From JABMRF01 sp964434235 (GTDB taxonomy: Bacteria > Patescibacteriota > Patescibacteriia > UBA11705 > JABHMO01), in the NCBI GenBank assembly GCA_964434235.1, contig CAYSUN010000022.1, positions 1-20,019 on the forward strand: DNA of 20,019 nucleotides, read 5' to 3'. Of the stretch, positions 1 through 7,246 are shown in pieces; positions within the stretch are counted from its first letter, which is position 1; each line of letters begins with the position of its first letter. Both the position numbers and the translations under genes were made by a program. The notes under the pieces were generated by a model. It saw only the letters and a program-made list of their open reading frames with translations, made no database searches and was not told where the DNA came from.

Positions 1-1
1 C

Positions 2-58
2 ACCAAGTCTACTAACTTAGGGAGAAAACCGCCATATGTCCTTGCATATTACCAATAA
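2..58 (+). CDS. Possible 3' end of an upstream gene
   Basis: One forward frame is open from the left edge to a TAA at 56-58 and would give an 18-residue tail ending LGRKPPYVLAYYQ. The other two forward frames and the reverse strand contain early stops. The tail is too short to identify, and it may be chance. It lies directly upstream of the rpsT promoter. Confidence 0.25.
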   Translation, partial: TKSTNLGRKPPYVLAYYQ

Positions 59-61
59 ACC

Positions 62-90
62 TTGACTTTTCTCAAAATAACTTATATTAT
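62..90 (+). promoter_or_regulatory. Sigma-70-type promoter for rpsT
   Basis: TTGACT at 62-67 and TATTAT at 85-90 are separated by 17 bp. Transcription would begin near 97, giving a leader of about 55 nt before the rpsT ATG. Confidence 0.6.
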
Positions 91-152
91 ACTTTTAGTC
101 TTTTAATGTGCTCATTAGACTATCTTAATTATAAATTCTACTTAAACTTAAT

Positions 153-422
153 ATGCCTCAAACTAGACAAGCAAAAAAAGCTTTACGAAAAAGTGAAAAA
201 AAGGGTGAAAGAAATAAAGTTATCAGAAGTACTGTAAAAACTTTAGCCAAAAAAACTAGACAAGCGATTGAAAAAAAAGAAGCTAACGCTGAAGAGCTAA
301 TCAAAGATACAATTAAAAAAATCGATAAAGCTATTCAAAAAGGAATCATTAAAAAAAATACTGGTTCAAGAAAAAAATCTCGTTTAATGAAAAGCTTCAA
401 TAAAACTCAAAAAGCTAAATAA
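153..422 (+). CDS. rpsT: 30S ribosomal protein S20
   Basis: This 89-residue, very lysine-rich protein has the length and pattern of bacterial S20. It starts MPQTRQAKKALRKSEK, continues through a helical middle, and ends with the family signature KGIIKKNTGSRKKSRLMKSF. S20 binds 16S rRNA early in 30S assembly. The ATG at 153 is not preceded by an SD sequence (upstream is TTAAACTTAAT), as for other housekeeping genes here. It has its own promoter at 62-90 and a hairpin terminator at 430-458, so it is probably a single-gene transcript with some read-through into folK. Confidence 0.95.
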   Translation: MPQTRQAKKALRKSEKKGERNKVIRSTVKTLAKKTRQAIEKKEANAEELIKDTIKKIDKAIQKGIIKKNTGSRKKSRLMKSFNKTQKAK

Positions 423-429
423 CTTGAAG

Positions 430-458
430 AATAGCAGATTACTGCTATTTTTCTTTTT
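430..458 (+). terminator. Terminator after rpsT
   Basis: The arms AATAGCAG (430-437) and CTGCTATT (442-449) enclose a 4-nt loop and are followed by a T-rich tract. It lies between rpsT and folK. Confidence 0.75.
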
Positions 459-464
459 AAAACA

Positions 465-932
465 ATGTCATTAATTATTGCGACAGGAACAAATCAAGGA
501 AACAAACTAGAAAACTTAAGCCAAGCTCTTTTTTTGCTAGAAAAAAACTTTATTTTAAAAGCTAAAAGTCAAATTTATAAATCAAAAGCTATTAGTTATA
601 CAGCTCAACCAAATTTTTATAATCAAGTTTTAGAATTTCGAACTCCCAGCTTCAAGCCAGAAAAAATACTTACCATTTGTCAAAAAATTGAAAAACAAAT
701 GGGCCGTATTAAAAACTTCAAAAACGGACCACGAATTATTGATATTGACATTATCTTTATTAATAGTTTAATATATAAAGGTGAAAATTTAGAAATTCCA
801 CATCCACGTACTTTTGAAAGAAGCTTTGTAATAAGTCCACTAAAAGAGCTCCCAGCTTTTTCAGAACTATCAAAAAAATTTAACTTTTCAAAACCCATTC
901 ACAACAGCGCGAAACCCATCAATGACAACTAA
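465..932 (+). CDS. folK: 2-amino-4-hydroxy-6-hydroxymethyldihydropteridine pyrophosphokinase (HPPK)
   Basis: HPPK transfers pyrophosphate from ATP to 6-hydroxymethyl-7,8-dihydropterin in folate synthesis. The 155-residue length is typical. Visible family motifs are the N-terminal IIATGTNQGNKLENL, QPNFYNQVLEF (substrate pocket), the catalytic region GRIKNFKNGPRIIDIDIIF (compare R-WGPR-IDLDIL, with the metal-binding D-x-D), and the C-terminal HPRTFERSFVISPLKEL. No SD precedes the ATG at 465, which is 33 nt past rpsT behind its terminator, and no clear separate promoter is visible. The last codons overlap the SD of the next small gene. No other folate genes are in the window, so the source of its substrate cannot be judged. 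Confidence 0.9.
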   Translation: MSLIIATGTNQGNKLENLSQALFLLEKNFILKAKSQIYKSKAISYTAQPNFYNQVLEFRTPSFKPEKILTICQKIEKQMGRIKNFKNGPRIIDIDIIFINSLIYKGENLEIPHPRTFERSFVISPLKELPAFSELSKKFNFSKPIHNSAKPINDN

Positions 933-942
933 AGGAGACAAA

Positions 943-1179
943 ATGCCAGGAGACCAAAAAAATCGCAAATTTAAGGAAGCTTTACTTGATGAAATTATTG
1001 GAAAAGTTTATGGCACCACTTTACCATTCAAAGAGTATTTGAAACAAAACCCAGGTTTACAAAGAATGTTTCAAGAAATTGAAACAGCCAGAAGAAAATC
1101 TGAGACAAAGGAACAATTATTAATTGCTTTAATGAAAATCATCCAAAAAATTGATGACAACAAAACATACAAAAAGTAA
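943..1179 (+). CDS. Small helical protein of unknown function
   Basis: A 78-residue protein starts at the ATG at 943, chosen because AAAGGAG at 931-937 is an ideal SD with 5-nt spacing. An in-frame ATG at 922 lies inside folK and has no SD. The sequence is hydrophilic, lysine/glutamate-rich and probably all-helical, with no cysteine, signal peptide or membrane segment. I do not recognise a family. The SD begins at the folK stop codon, so translation may be coupled to folK. A hairpin terminator follows at 1186-1208. Its strong SD resembles the accessory genes in the window rather than folK or rpsT. Confidence 0.65.
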   Translation: MPGDQKNRKFKEALLDEIIGKVYGTTLPFKEYLKQNPGLQRMFQEIETARRKSETKEQLLIALMKIIQKIDDNKTYKK

Positions 1180-1185
1180 TAACCA

Positions 1186-1208
1186 AAAAGCGCTCCATGA
1201 GCGCTTTT
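1186..1208. terminator. Bidirectional terminator between convergent genes
   Basis: AAAAGCGCTC and GAGCGCTTTT form a 10-bp perfect stem with a CAT loop. It lies between the forward unknown gene (end 1179) and the reverse holA gene (end 1223) and could serve both. Confidence 0.75.
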
Positions 1209-1222
1209 AAGATAGTTAATTT

Positions 1223-2218
1223 TTACAGTTCAGCAATGATTATATCAAACAACAACTCAAACTTTACATTAGAAGTTTTTATTTTAATATCAATTTCTAA
1301 TAATTTTTTATAAATGTCTTTAATTTTTTCAAGTGAATAGTTACTTAATTGGCTCATCGTTTTTCTCACAACATAAGGATGAATTTTTAACTCAACAGCA
1401 ATTTCATCTGGCGATAAATGCCCGGACTTAAGCACGCTTTTTATTTGCCAAAATATTCTGAATTGACGTATCAACATTGTTAATAAATAAATCTCATTTG
1501 CTCCACTATCTAATTGGTCTTGAATTAATTTCAAGGCTCTTTTTTTATTCTTTTCGCTAATCGCATCCATTAATTGAAAAATATCATCATTATATTTTCC
1601 TTTGACTAAAAGATTAACATCCTCAACCTTAATAATTTCGTTTGGTTTGTAATTTGCCAACTTTTGAATTTCTCGATCAAGTTGCCACAAATCATTTTCC
1701 ACAATTACTGCTAACAAATTCACAGCTTGGGCCTCAATTTTTACTTTATACTCTAAACATTTTTTATTTATCCAAGCAATCAATTGATTACTTTTCGGCA
1801 AAGTAAATTCTTTAACTTCCGCTAAAGATTTTTTTTGTAAAGCAACTATTTTTTTATAAAGTTTACTTCGTTTATCTGGTTTATCCGTTTGATAAAATAT
1901 AACAAAAAAACCTTCCGCTAACTTTTCTATTGACTGAGCAATTAAATTATAAATTTCCTCATCTAATTTAGCGTTATTTTGTAAAAAATTTCTCAAAACT
2001 ACTAACTTGTTACTACCAAAAAGAGAATTTACTTGCAAAGCATTTTTTAAATCATTATTAAATTTATCTTTCGTGCCAGCTTGACTCAAATCAAAAGAGA
2101 AAATATTAATGTTCCCATATTTTTTTTCAAAAGCATTGCGCCAATAATGCATTTTTTGGAAAATATCAAAATCATTCTCCCCGTACCACAGAAATAATTG
2201 TTGTGTTTCATCTGACAT
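1223..2218 (-). CDS. holA: DNA polymerase III, delta subunit
   Basis: The delta subunit opens the sliding clamp in the clamp-loader complex. At 331 residues it matches HolA length. The start MSDETQQLFLWYGENDFDIFQK follows the usual HolA layout, with a degenerate nucleotide-fold region (YGENDF) instead of a real P-loop. The middle contains the acidic lid-like stretch NLLAVIVENDLWQLDREIQKLANY. The C-terminal helical part, with DAISEKNKKRALKLIQDQLDSG and LLTMLIRQFRIFWQIK, is the typical collar-domain signature. It starts at the ATG at 2216-2218. No SD is visible. It is divergent from the vWA gene at 2363 and shares a 144-bp intergenic region with it. Confidence 0.88.
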   Translation of the reverse strand: MSDETQQLFLWYGENDFDIFQKMHYWRNAFEKKYGNINIFSFDLSQAGTKDKFNNDLKNALQVNSLFGSNKLVVLRNFLQNNAKLDEEIYNLIAQSIEKLAEGFFVIFYQTDKPDKRSKLYKKIVALQKKSLAEVKEFTLPKSNQLIAWINKKCLEYKVKIEAQAVNLLAVIVENDLWQLDREIQKLANYKPNEIIKVEDVNLLVKGKYNDDIFQLMDAISEKNKKRALKLIQDQLDSGANEIYLLTMLIRQFRIFWQIKSVLKSGHLSPDEIAVELKIHPYVVRKTMSQLSNYSLEKIKDIYKKLLEIDIKIKTSNVKFELLFDIIIAEL

Positions 2219-2226
2219 ATATGCTT

Positions 2227-2254
2227 ATATTAGCATAAAATTTGTAGAAAACAA
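2227..2254 (-). promoter_or_regulatory. Possible holA promoter with overlapping inverted repeat
   Basis: On the reverse strand an extended -10 element TGC-TAATAT (reverse complement at 2227-2232) lies 9 bp from the holA start. A weak TTGTTT at -35 has 16-bp spacing. The -10 is embedded in the inverted repeat ATGCT (2221-2225) / AGCAT (2232-2236), a possible operator. The leader would be almost absent. Confidence 0.35.
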
Positions 2255-2295
2255 ATGACCAAAAACAAAATAATATATATTGCAAATCACGATTA

Positions 2296-2324
2296 TTGAC
2301 AAAATAATAAAATTGTTCTAAATT
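2296..2324 (+). promoter_or_regulatory. Promoter of the TerY-like vWA gene
   Basis: TTGACA (2296-2301) and TAAATT (2319-2324) have a 17-bp spacer. The predicted start near 2331 gives a leader of about 30 nt containing the SD GGGGG at 2352-2356. Confidence 0.7.
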
Positions 2325-2362
2325 ACACTATTGTCCTTTAACCAACCAACTGGGGGTCAAGA

Positions 2363-3073
2363 ATGGCTAAAATTCCTGGAACACAAATGCTACACCTTAT
2401 CTCTGCCAATGCTCAGAAAGCAATTATTGAACATGATGCTGACAAAACTTTATCCATTTTAATCGTGGACAGATCTGGATCTATGAGTAGGTTCGGACAA
2501 ACTCCATTAGACTGCCTTAACGCACATTTGCAAAGTTTACAAAATCCGCCCGATAAGCGAGAACAATATTGCACCATAATTTATTTTGCTGATGAGGCAA
2601 TTGTTGAACTTCCTTTAACAAAAGTCGAATCCAACTTGCAAATTGAAAGATATGAAGCAGATGGCAATACTCTTCTTTGGGAAACTGTTTACCAAACAAT
2701 GAAACTTTTCCGCCAACTTCACCAAAACATGCCTGGAGGAGATTTACTTCAAGTTGTTGTCGGAGTGTTTAGTGATGGTGATGATACTCGTTCTGATCGT
2801 CAACGCCAACCACAAAAACTCAAAAGAATGGCTAAAAAGGTTACTGATTTTGGTTGGCATTTATTCTCTTATGGAATTGGTATTGATGGTCAAAAGCTAG
2901 CCGAGGAAATGGGCTTTCCTAGTGATGCTGATCACGCTAAAACAGTTGAAGCTTCACTAGCTGGTATTGAAGAAGTAACTCGTCATTTCTCTCTTTCCAC
3001 GACTACCATTGGAGTACCGGCTGACTTTTTCAAAGCTCCACCTCCTGGTACAACAACTCCGAAAAAACCGTAA
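2363..3073 (+). CDS. TerY-like von Willebrand factor A domain protein
   Basis: A 236-residue cytoplasmic vWA protein without signal peptide. The metal-ion-dependent adhesion site is complete: D36-x-S38-x-S40 in VDRSGSMS, T103 in GNTLLWET, and D138 in FSDGDD. Length and layout resemble TerY-type proteins, which scaffold kinase/phosphatase modules. The first 30 residues and the Pro/Thr/Lys-rich tail are outside the fold. The start at 2363 is supported by GGGGGTCAAGA just upstream. It is a single-gene unit with its own TTGACA promoter and a strong terminator at 3079-3120. No kinase is adjacent; the nearest is at 9504, next to a second, different vWA gene. The TerY-like label is a recognition from motif pattern, not a database match. 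Confidence 0.82.
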   Translation: MAKIPGTQMLHLISANAQKAIIEHDADKTLSILIVDRSGSMSRFGQTPLDCLNAHLQSLQNPPDKREQYCTIIYFADEAIVELPLTKVESNLQIERYEADGNTLLWETVYQTMKLFRQLHQNMPGGDLLQVVVGVFSDGDDTRSDRQRQPQKLKRMAKKVTDFGWHLFSYGIGIDGQKLAEEMGFPSDADHAKTVEASLAGIEEVTRHFSLSTTTIGVPADFFKAPPPGTTTPKKP

Positions 3074-3078
3074 CAGAA

Positions 3079-3120
3079 ATAAGCTCACAGATTCATTAAT
3101 TTGTGAGCTTATATTTTTTT
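3079..3120 (+). terminator. Terminator after the vWA gene
   Basis: An 11-bp perfect stem ATAAGCTCACA (3079-3089) / TGTGAGCTTAT (3102-3112) is followed by a run of T. Confidence 0.85.
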
Positions 3121-3149
3121 AATTCTAGTGTAATATAATTAACACAAGG

Positions 3150-3178
3150 TTGACAAAACAAGAAAATATATGTAATAT
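3150..3178 (+). promoter_or_regulatory. Promoter of the three-small-gene cassette
   Basis: TTGACA (3150-3155) and TAATAT (3173-3178) are separated by 17 bp, with TG directly before the -10. The same TTGACA-17-TAATAT pair occurs on the reverse strand before the unknown gene at 18605. Confidence 0.72.
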
Positions 3179-3192
3179 ATGCTGTAATGTAC

Positions 3193-3211
3193 TTTTACAA
3201 TTCTTGTAAAA
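3193..3211 (+). promoter_or_regulatory. Hairpin/inverted repeat near the transcription start
   Basis: TTTTACAA (3193-3200) and TTGTAAAA (3204-3211) form a perfect 8-bp inverted repeat with loop TTC, about 8 nt after the predicted transcription start. It is followed by A residues rather than T, so it is not a forward terminator. It could be an operator or a 5' stabilising hairpin. Confidence 0.5.
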
Positions 3212-3251
3212 AAAATTATGGAAACCAGTTGATTTTGTATAGGAGTACAGA

Positions 3252-3410
3252 ATGAAAAGAACTCTTAACTTCAGGAGACATGGTCTTGCCTTGGTCAATC
3301 TGGCCAAGAAAAAGATCAATATCACTCCGGTGTCTGACTCTCTTTTAGGTACTTTAACCAAAAGGAGACAGACATGCAGAAAGGACCGAACATTGAGAAA
3401 CACAGTCTGA
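3252..3410 (+). CDS. Very small basic protein (52 aa), unknown
   Basis: An ORF of 52 codons starts at the ATG at 3252, with TAGGAG 7 nt upstream, and stops at TGA 3408-3410. It begins MKRTLNFRRHGLALVNLAKK, and the tail is rich in Arg, Lys and Thr. It has one cysteine, no signal peptide and no recognised family. Its 3' end overlaps the next ORF by 37 nt in another frame, and that gene's SD lies inside it, which suggests translational coupling. A promoter, a proper SD and position in a compact operon favour a real gene. It might instead be a leader ORF controlling the 102-residue protein. Confidence 0.5.
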   Translation: MKRTLNFRRHGLALVNLAKKKINITPVSDSLLGTLTKRRQTCRKDRTLRNTV

Positions 3411-3682
3411 CGCAAATGGCACGCTGGTGCATCAAGTATTCTTGGGGCATTTATCCCAAGTCTTTCCAGTCTCACAGCAAACGCATGAAGCGAAAGATTC
3501 GTGAGCAACGTGGTAGAAGGATCAATTCGCTCCGTGATCACAAGAAGATGATTCGAAGAAAGATGCGCGCCAAAACCCGCGAAGTGATGGATCAGATTAG
3601 AATCTTTCAGGATTTTTCTGGAGATCAAGATTTCAATATTAGGTCGTATGGTAGACACGAAGCTGGATGTCTGTACGACTGA
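3374..3682 (+). CDS. Basic 102-aa protein, unknown
   Basis: The ATG at 3374 is preceded by AAAGGAGACAGAC, an ideal SD. The product is strongly basic, with an Arg/Lys-rich helical centre (SKRMKRKIREQRGRR, KKMIRRKMRAKTREVMDQ), an aromatic N-terminal part (ARWCIKYSWGIYP) and an acidic, aromatic tail (IFQDFSGDQDF) that ends HEAGCLYD. The charge pattern suggests nucleic-acid or ribosome binding. That is inference; no family is recognised. GC content is visibly higher than in the neighbouring housekeeping genes, a hint of foreign origin. It is the middle gene of a three-gene cassette with its own promoter (3150) and terminator (3835). Confidence 0.62.
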   Translation: MQKGPNIEKHSLTQMARWCIKYSWGIYPKSFQSHSKRMKRKIREQRGRRINSLRDHKKMIRRKMRAKTREVMDQIRIFQDFSGDQDFNIRSYGRHEAGCLYD

Positions 3683-3696
3683 TAAAGGGGGTCAAG

Positions 3697-3762
3697 ATGA
3701 TCTATCGCGTGGTGACGGCTGACTTTTCCGACGAAGAGTTCCATTCAAATTGCTTCGGTTAA
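3697..3762 (+). CDS. Very small ORF (21 aa), unknown
   Basis: A 21-codon ORF, MIYRVVTADFSDEEFHSN and three more residues, starts 14 nt after the previous stop behind AAAGGGGGTCAAG. That SD region shares the exact 10-mer GGGGGTCAAG with the SD of the vWA gene at 2363. The frame after its TAA stays open for 20 more codons to a TGA at 3823-3825, so it may be a decayed larger gene with a premature stop. The peptide is acidic, unlike its two basic partners. Confidence 0.4.
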   Translation: MIYRVVTADFSDEEFHSNCFG

Positions 3763-3834
3763 AAAATCCGAGACGATTACAAATTATTTACCAAAATGAG
3801 TTTCAGATGGCTATCTTGCCTCTGAGATAAAATC

Positions 3835-3873
3835 AAAACCGCCCTACTGTAACAGCAGGGGCGGTTTTTTCTT
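3835..3873. terminator. Strong bidirectional terminator
   Basis: AAAACCGCCC with TACTG pairs with CAG and GGGGCGGTTTT around a short loop (3835-3870), followed by a T run. The flanking A/T runs let it also end the reverse gene that stops at 3874. Confidence 0.85.
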
Positions 3874-4173
3874 TTATAATTCCGTTGGTGCTTCGTCATT
3901 GTCAGGTTCTGGCTTAGTAAATTTTTCTGCATTTCCTTCATTTTGCAATTCATGTAAAACAGTCTCTATTTCACCATCTTCCGCATTATCATTATTCTTA
4001 ATTTTTTGCTCAACTGGAACTCCAAACATTTTATCAGAGTCAACTTTTTGATCCCCATGATTTTCATTATCTTTCTCTGGCGGTGGTGGCATTATGCCAG
4101 CATATTCTTTTTCCGGAACTTCTGACGAATCACCTGCGCTAGGCTTTTTACCTAAAAATTTTTCTAAAAACAT
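3874..4173 (-). CDS. Acidic, probably disordered protein, unknown
   Basis: The ATG at 4171-4173 gives 99 residues beginning MFLEKFLGKKPSAGDSSEVP. An upstream TTG at 4203 would add ten residues but has no support. After a short amphipathic start (MFLEKFLGKK) the sequence is low complexity, rich in Glu, Asp, Asn and Pro (IMPPPPEKDNEN), with no membrane segment or cysteines, and is likely disordered. It lies 39 nt downstream of polA on the same strand and ahead of a strong terminator, so it is probably co-transcribed with polA. The function is unknown. The short basic/amphipathic N-terminus could be a docking peptide, but nothing shows the partner. Confidence 0.65.
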   Translation of the reverse strand: MFLEKFLGKKPSAGDSSEVPEKEYAGIMPPPPEKDNENHGDQKVDSDKMFGVPVEQKIKNNDNAEDGEIETVLHELQNEGNAEKFTKPEPDNDEAPTEL

Positions 4174-4212
4174 ACTTAATTTTTTATTTATTATATATAT
4201 CAATGTTTAATA

Positions 4213-6990
4213 TTAAAAACGAACTTCCATGTCCTGCCAATTGTCCCCGATCTCTGTCTCAACTTTAATCGGCACGCAAAGCTTATGAATCTTTTCCATT
4301 TTTTCATCAATAATTTGGGCAACTTTGTCTACCATTTCTTCTGGACATTCAATGACCAATTCATCGTGAACTTGTAGTAACATTCTTGGTCTGCGTTGAT
4401 CGTTTATTTTGGAATCTTGGGCCGAATTATAATCGGTCCTTACAATATCGCGCAAAGCGCGATGAACTTCGATCATCGCAATCTTCATTAAGTCTGCAGC
4501 TGTGCCTTGGATTGGATGATTGATTGCCATTCTTTCAGCTGAAGCTCGCACTTGCTGAACTCCTGAATTTATTTCTGGCAAATACCGACGCCGACCAAAC
4601 ATTGTTTCTACATAACCTTGCTCTGAAGCTGTAATTTTCATATCATCCAAATATTTTTTTACACTAGAAAATGATTTAAAATACTTATCTATAAAATCTT
4701 TCGCTTCAGCTCTAGAAATATTTTTTCGACTAGCAAGTCCCCAAGCTCCCATACCATACAAAACCCCAAAATTAACTTCCTTAGCAGCATAACGCATTTC
4801 TTTTGTTACATCTTTTAAATCTACACCATAAATTTTCGCTGCCGTGACAGAATGAATATCTTGCCCCTCTTCAAAAACTCTAATCATGTTTTTGTCTTTA
4901 GCTAAACACGCAATAACTCGAAGTTCAACTTGAGAATAATCTGCGGCAATAATTTTGTTGCCTTTGTCAGCAATAAAACATTCACGAACTTCTTTACCCA
5001 GCTCTGTTCGAATTGGAATATTTTGTAAATTTGGATTTGAAGAAGACAAACGACCAGTCGCTGTTATGGTTTGATTGAAATCCGTATGGATTCTGCCTGT
5101 TTTTGGTTCAACTAGTTTTGGTAAAGCTTCAATATATGTTGATTGCAATTTTGTTAACTCCCGATAATCTTGAATAAGTTGAATTATTGGATGACGGTCG
5201 AGCATTTTATCCAATTCAGCTGAAGCAGTAGAAATGCCAGTTTTTATTTTACCCAAACCCTCTGTGCTAATATTTAATTTATCAAACAAAATCTCTTTTA
5301 ATTGTTTTGGCGAACTAATATTAAATTCTTGACCAGCTAACTTATGAATTTGTTTAGTTAAACTGTCAATTTCTTTTTGAACTTTTTTTTGCAAAACAGA
5401 TAAATGTTTCTCGTCCAATTTAATGCCGTTCATTTCCATTTCAACTAACACTTCAATCAATGGCATTTCAATTTCCTGAAATAATTTCCACAAATTATTT
5501 TCTCGAAGTTGCTTTTCAATTATTTCAACTAAACGCCAAGTATAATCAGCATCTTCACAAGAATAATCAGCCACTTTTTGGGGATCAACCAACTCTAAAG
5601 TAGTTTGTCCTTTGCCTTTTTCCCCAATCAAATCAGTTATTTTTGTCATTTGATAACCCAACTCTCGGAAAGCAAGGTCGTCAAGTTTATGCGCTCTTGT
5701 TCCAGGGTTCAAAAGATACGAACCAACCATAGTGTCGAAATATATTCCATTAACTTTTAAACCATTTTGAATTAAGACTTTGATATCAAACTTTAGATTG
5801 TGCCCAATCTTTTTTACATTTTCATCAGCAAATATTTTTGCCAGTTTTTCTAAATAACTTTTCTTTGCATCGACGTAATAAGCTTCTCCGTCCTTCCAAC
5901 TAAAGCTTATGCCAAGTAATTTGCATTGAAAAATGTTCAACCCATCAGTTTCTGTATCGAAAACAAAACATTTTTGGACTTTTAGTTTTTCATAAAAATC
6001 ATCAAAATCTTTTTCTGTAACTACATGATAATATTTGTGGTTGCCTTTTTCTACCAACTTCTCCACTTCGGTTGAAGTGACAAGTGGAGTTTCACCAAAG
6101 TCAGGCAAACGATTCAATAAACTCTTAAATCCTAATTCTTGAAAAAGTTTAAAAATAACTTCTCGATCAAAAGCCTTAACGGCTGTATCATCCAAATTAA
6201 AACTCAAATCAACATCGCGAATAATAGTTGAAAGCATTTTACTTTTAAAAGCTTGCTCTTGATTGTCAATTAATAAATTATAAATTCGTTCAGTCACTTT
6301 AATGTTTTCATATGCCTGAATTTTTATTTTTTTATACAACTCTTCAATTGAACCAAATTCTTTAATTAATCCAATCGCCGTTTTTTCACCAACACCTGGC
6401 ACGCCAGGAATATTGTCTGAAGGATCACCTCGCAAACCCTTATAATCTATAAGTTGATTAGGTTTTAAACCTTCATATTTTTCCTGTACACCTTTTTCAT
6501 CATAAATAACTGTATCAGACATGCCTTTTCGCATTGTGTAAACTTGAGTATTTTTATCAACTAATTGAAGCGCATCCATATCGCCCGTCACAATTATAGA
6601 TAAAACATCTTCACGATTAACTTGTTTTTTTTCACAAAGCGCACCAATCACATCATCAGCTTCAAATCCAGCTTTTTCATAAATTTGTAAACCAAAAGCT
6701 TGCAATATTTCTTTAATTATTGGAATTTGCGCATACAATTCATCCGGTTGTTTTTCTCTGTGTGCTTTGTAATCTGAAAATTCCTCATGCCGAAAAGTTT
6801 TTTCTTTTCGATCGAATGTTACAGCAATAAACTCTGGTTTAAACTCGTTTATGGATTTAAATAAAGTTGTTAAAAAACCATAAACCGCATTAACTAAAAC
6901 ACCATCCTTGGTGAGCATTGGTGGCAAAGCATGAAAACTTCTATGCAATATGGCATTACCGTCTAGTATAATAAATTTCTTTTTTTTCAT
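4213..6990 (-). CDS. polA: DNA polymerase I with 5' nuclease, proofreading and polymerase domains
   Basis: A full-length, 925-residue family A polymerase for Okazaki fragment maturation and repair. Residues 1 to about 300 are the 5' nuclease (start KFIILDGNAILHRSFHAL, then GFEADDVIGAL and the H3TH region LRGDPSDNIPGVPGVGEKTA). The 3'-5' exonuclease (about 325-500) keeps its catalytic motifs: DTETDG near 346, NLKFD near 397 and DYSCEDADYT near 475. Proofreading is therefore expected to be active, unlike in Taq. The polymerase domain has TATGRLSSSNPNLQNIP, motif A DYSQVELR near 683, motif B RYAAKEVNFGVLYG and motif C QVHDELVIE near 875. The start is the ATG at 6988-6990; no clear SD is present. 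The gene lies between two forward accessory cassettes. Confidence 0.97.
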   Translation of the reverse strand: MKKKKFIILDGNAILHRSFHALPPMLTKDGVLVNAVYGFLTTLFKSINEFKPEFIAVTFDRKEKTFRHEEFSDYKAHREKQPDELYAQIPIIKEILQAFGLQIYEKAGFEADDVIGALCEKKQVNREDVLSIIVTGDMDALQLVDKNTQVYTMRKGMSDTVIYDEKGVQEKYEGLKPNQLIDYKGLRGDPSDNIPGVPGVGEKTAIGLIKEFGSIEELYKKIKIQAYENIKVTERIYNLLIDNQEQAFKSKMLSTIIRDVDLSFNLDDTAVKAFDREVIFKLFQELGFKSLLNRLPDFGETPLVTSTEVEKLVEKGNHKYYHVVTEKDFDDFYEKLKVQKCFVFDTETDGLNIFQCKLLGISFSWKDGEAYYVDAKKSYLEKLAKIFADENVKKIGHNLKFDIKVLIQNGLKVNGIYFDTMVGSYLLNPGTRAHKLDDLAFRELGYQMTKITDLIGEKGKGQTTLELVDPQKVADYSCEDADYTWRLVEIIEKQLRENNLWKLFQEIEMPLIEVLVEMEMNGIKLDEKHLSVLQKKVQKEIDSLTKQIHKLAGQEFNISSPKQLKEILFDKLNISTEGLGKIKTGISTASAELDKMLDRHPIIQLIQDYRELTKLQSTYIEALPKLVEPKTGRIHTDFNQTITATGRLSSSNPNLQNIPIRTELGKEVRECFIADKGNKIIAADYSQVELRVIACLAKDKNMIRVFEEGQDIHSVTAAKIYGVDLKDVTKEMRYAAKEVNFGVLYGMGAWGLASRKNISRAEAKDFIDKYFKSFSSVKKYLDDMKITASEQGYVETMFGRRRYLPEINSGVQQVRASAERMAINHPIQGTAADLMKIAMIEVHRALRDIVRTDYNSAQDSKINDQRRPRMLLQVHDELVIECPEEMVDKVAQIIDEKMEKIHKLCVPIKVETEIGDNWQDMEVRF

Positions 6991-7117
6991 ATGTATTTGC
7001 TATTTAATAAACAACTTATAAAGTATCCAATTAAGAATTCTAATCAACAATATCTGTATAATATTATATCAATTACCAACCTAAAATAAAAGGTTTTCGT
7101 AAATTAAGAGAATATAC

Positions 7118-7146
7118 TTGACAATTCTGTTGTATTTTGCTAGATT
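7118..7146 (+). promoter_or_regulatory. Strong promoter of the leader-ORF/serpin-like unit
   Basis: TTGACA (7118-7123), a 17-bp spacer, and TAGATT (7141-7146) preceded by TGC, which makes an extended -10. A short inverted repeat, TTGTT-T-AACAA (7158-7168), sits just after the predicted start near 7153 and could be an operator. Confidence 0.75.
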
Positions 7147-7195
7147 ATCAAGTACTGTTGTTTAACAATTCAGCTCACCTATTGGAGGAGATGCC

Positions 7196-7246
7196 ATGCG
7201 TTTTGTAATCATTATTCTAAGTATTCTAACCATTTGTCCTGCCTGA
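7196..7246 (+). CDS. 16-codon hydrophobic leader ORF
   Basis: GGAGGAG at 7184-7190 is the strongest SD of the window. Five nt later an ORF encodes MRFVIIILSILTICPA and ends in TGA. The peptide resembles the core of a signal or membrane-inserting peptide. The stop is followed at once by the palindrome CACGTACGTG (7247-7256). The next gene starts 126 nt downstream. It could be a regulatory leader peptide, a tiny membrane peptide or small toxin, or the remnant of a signal-peptide-bearing gene. All are inference. Confidence 0.5.
   Translation: MRFVIIILSILTICPA

Noticed and set aside
3125..3658. A 177-codon reverse-strand frame
   Set aside because: It lies antisense to the three-gene cassette, whose forward ORFs have SDs, a promoter and a terminator. 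The reverse frame has none and its product has an odd composition.
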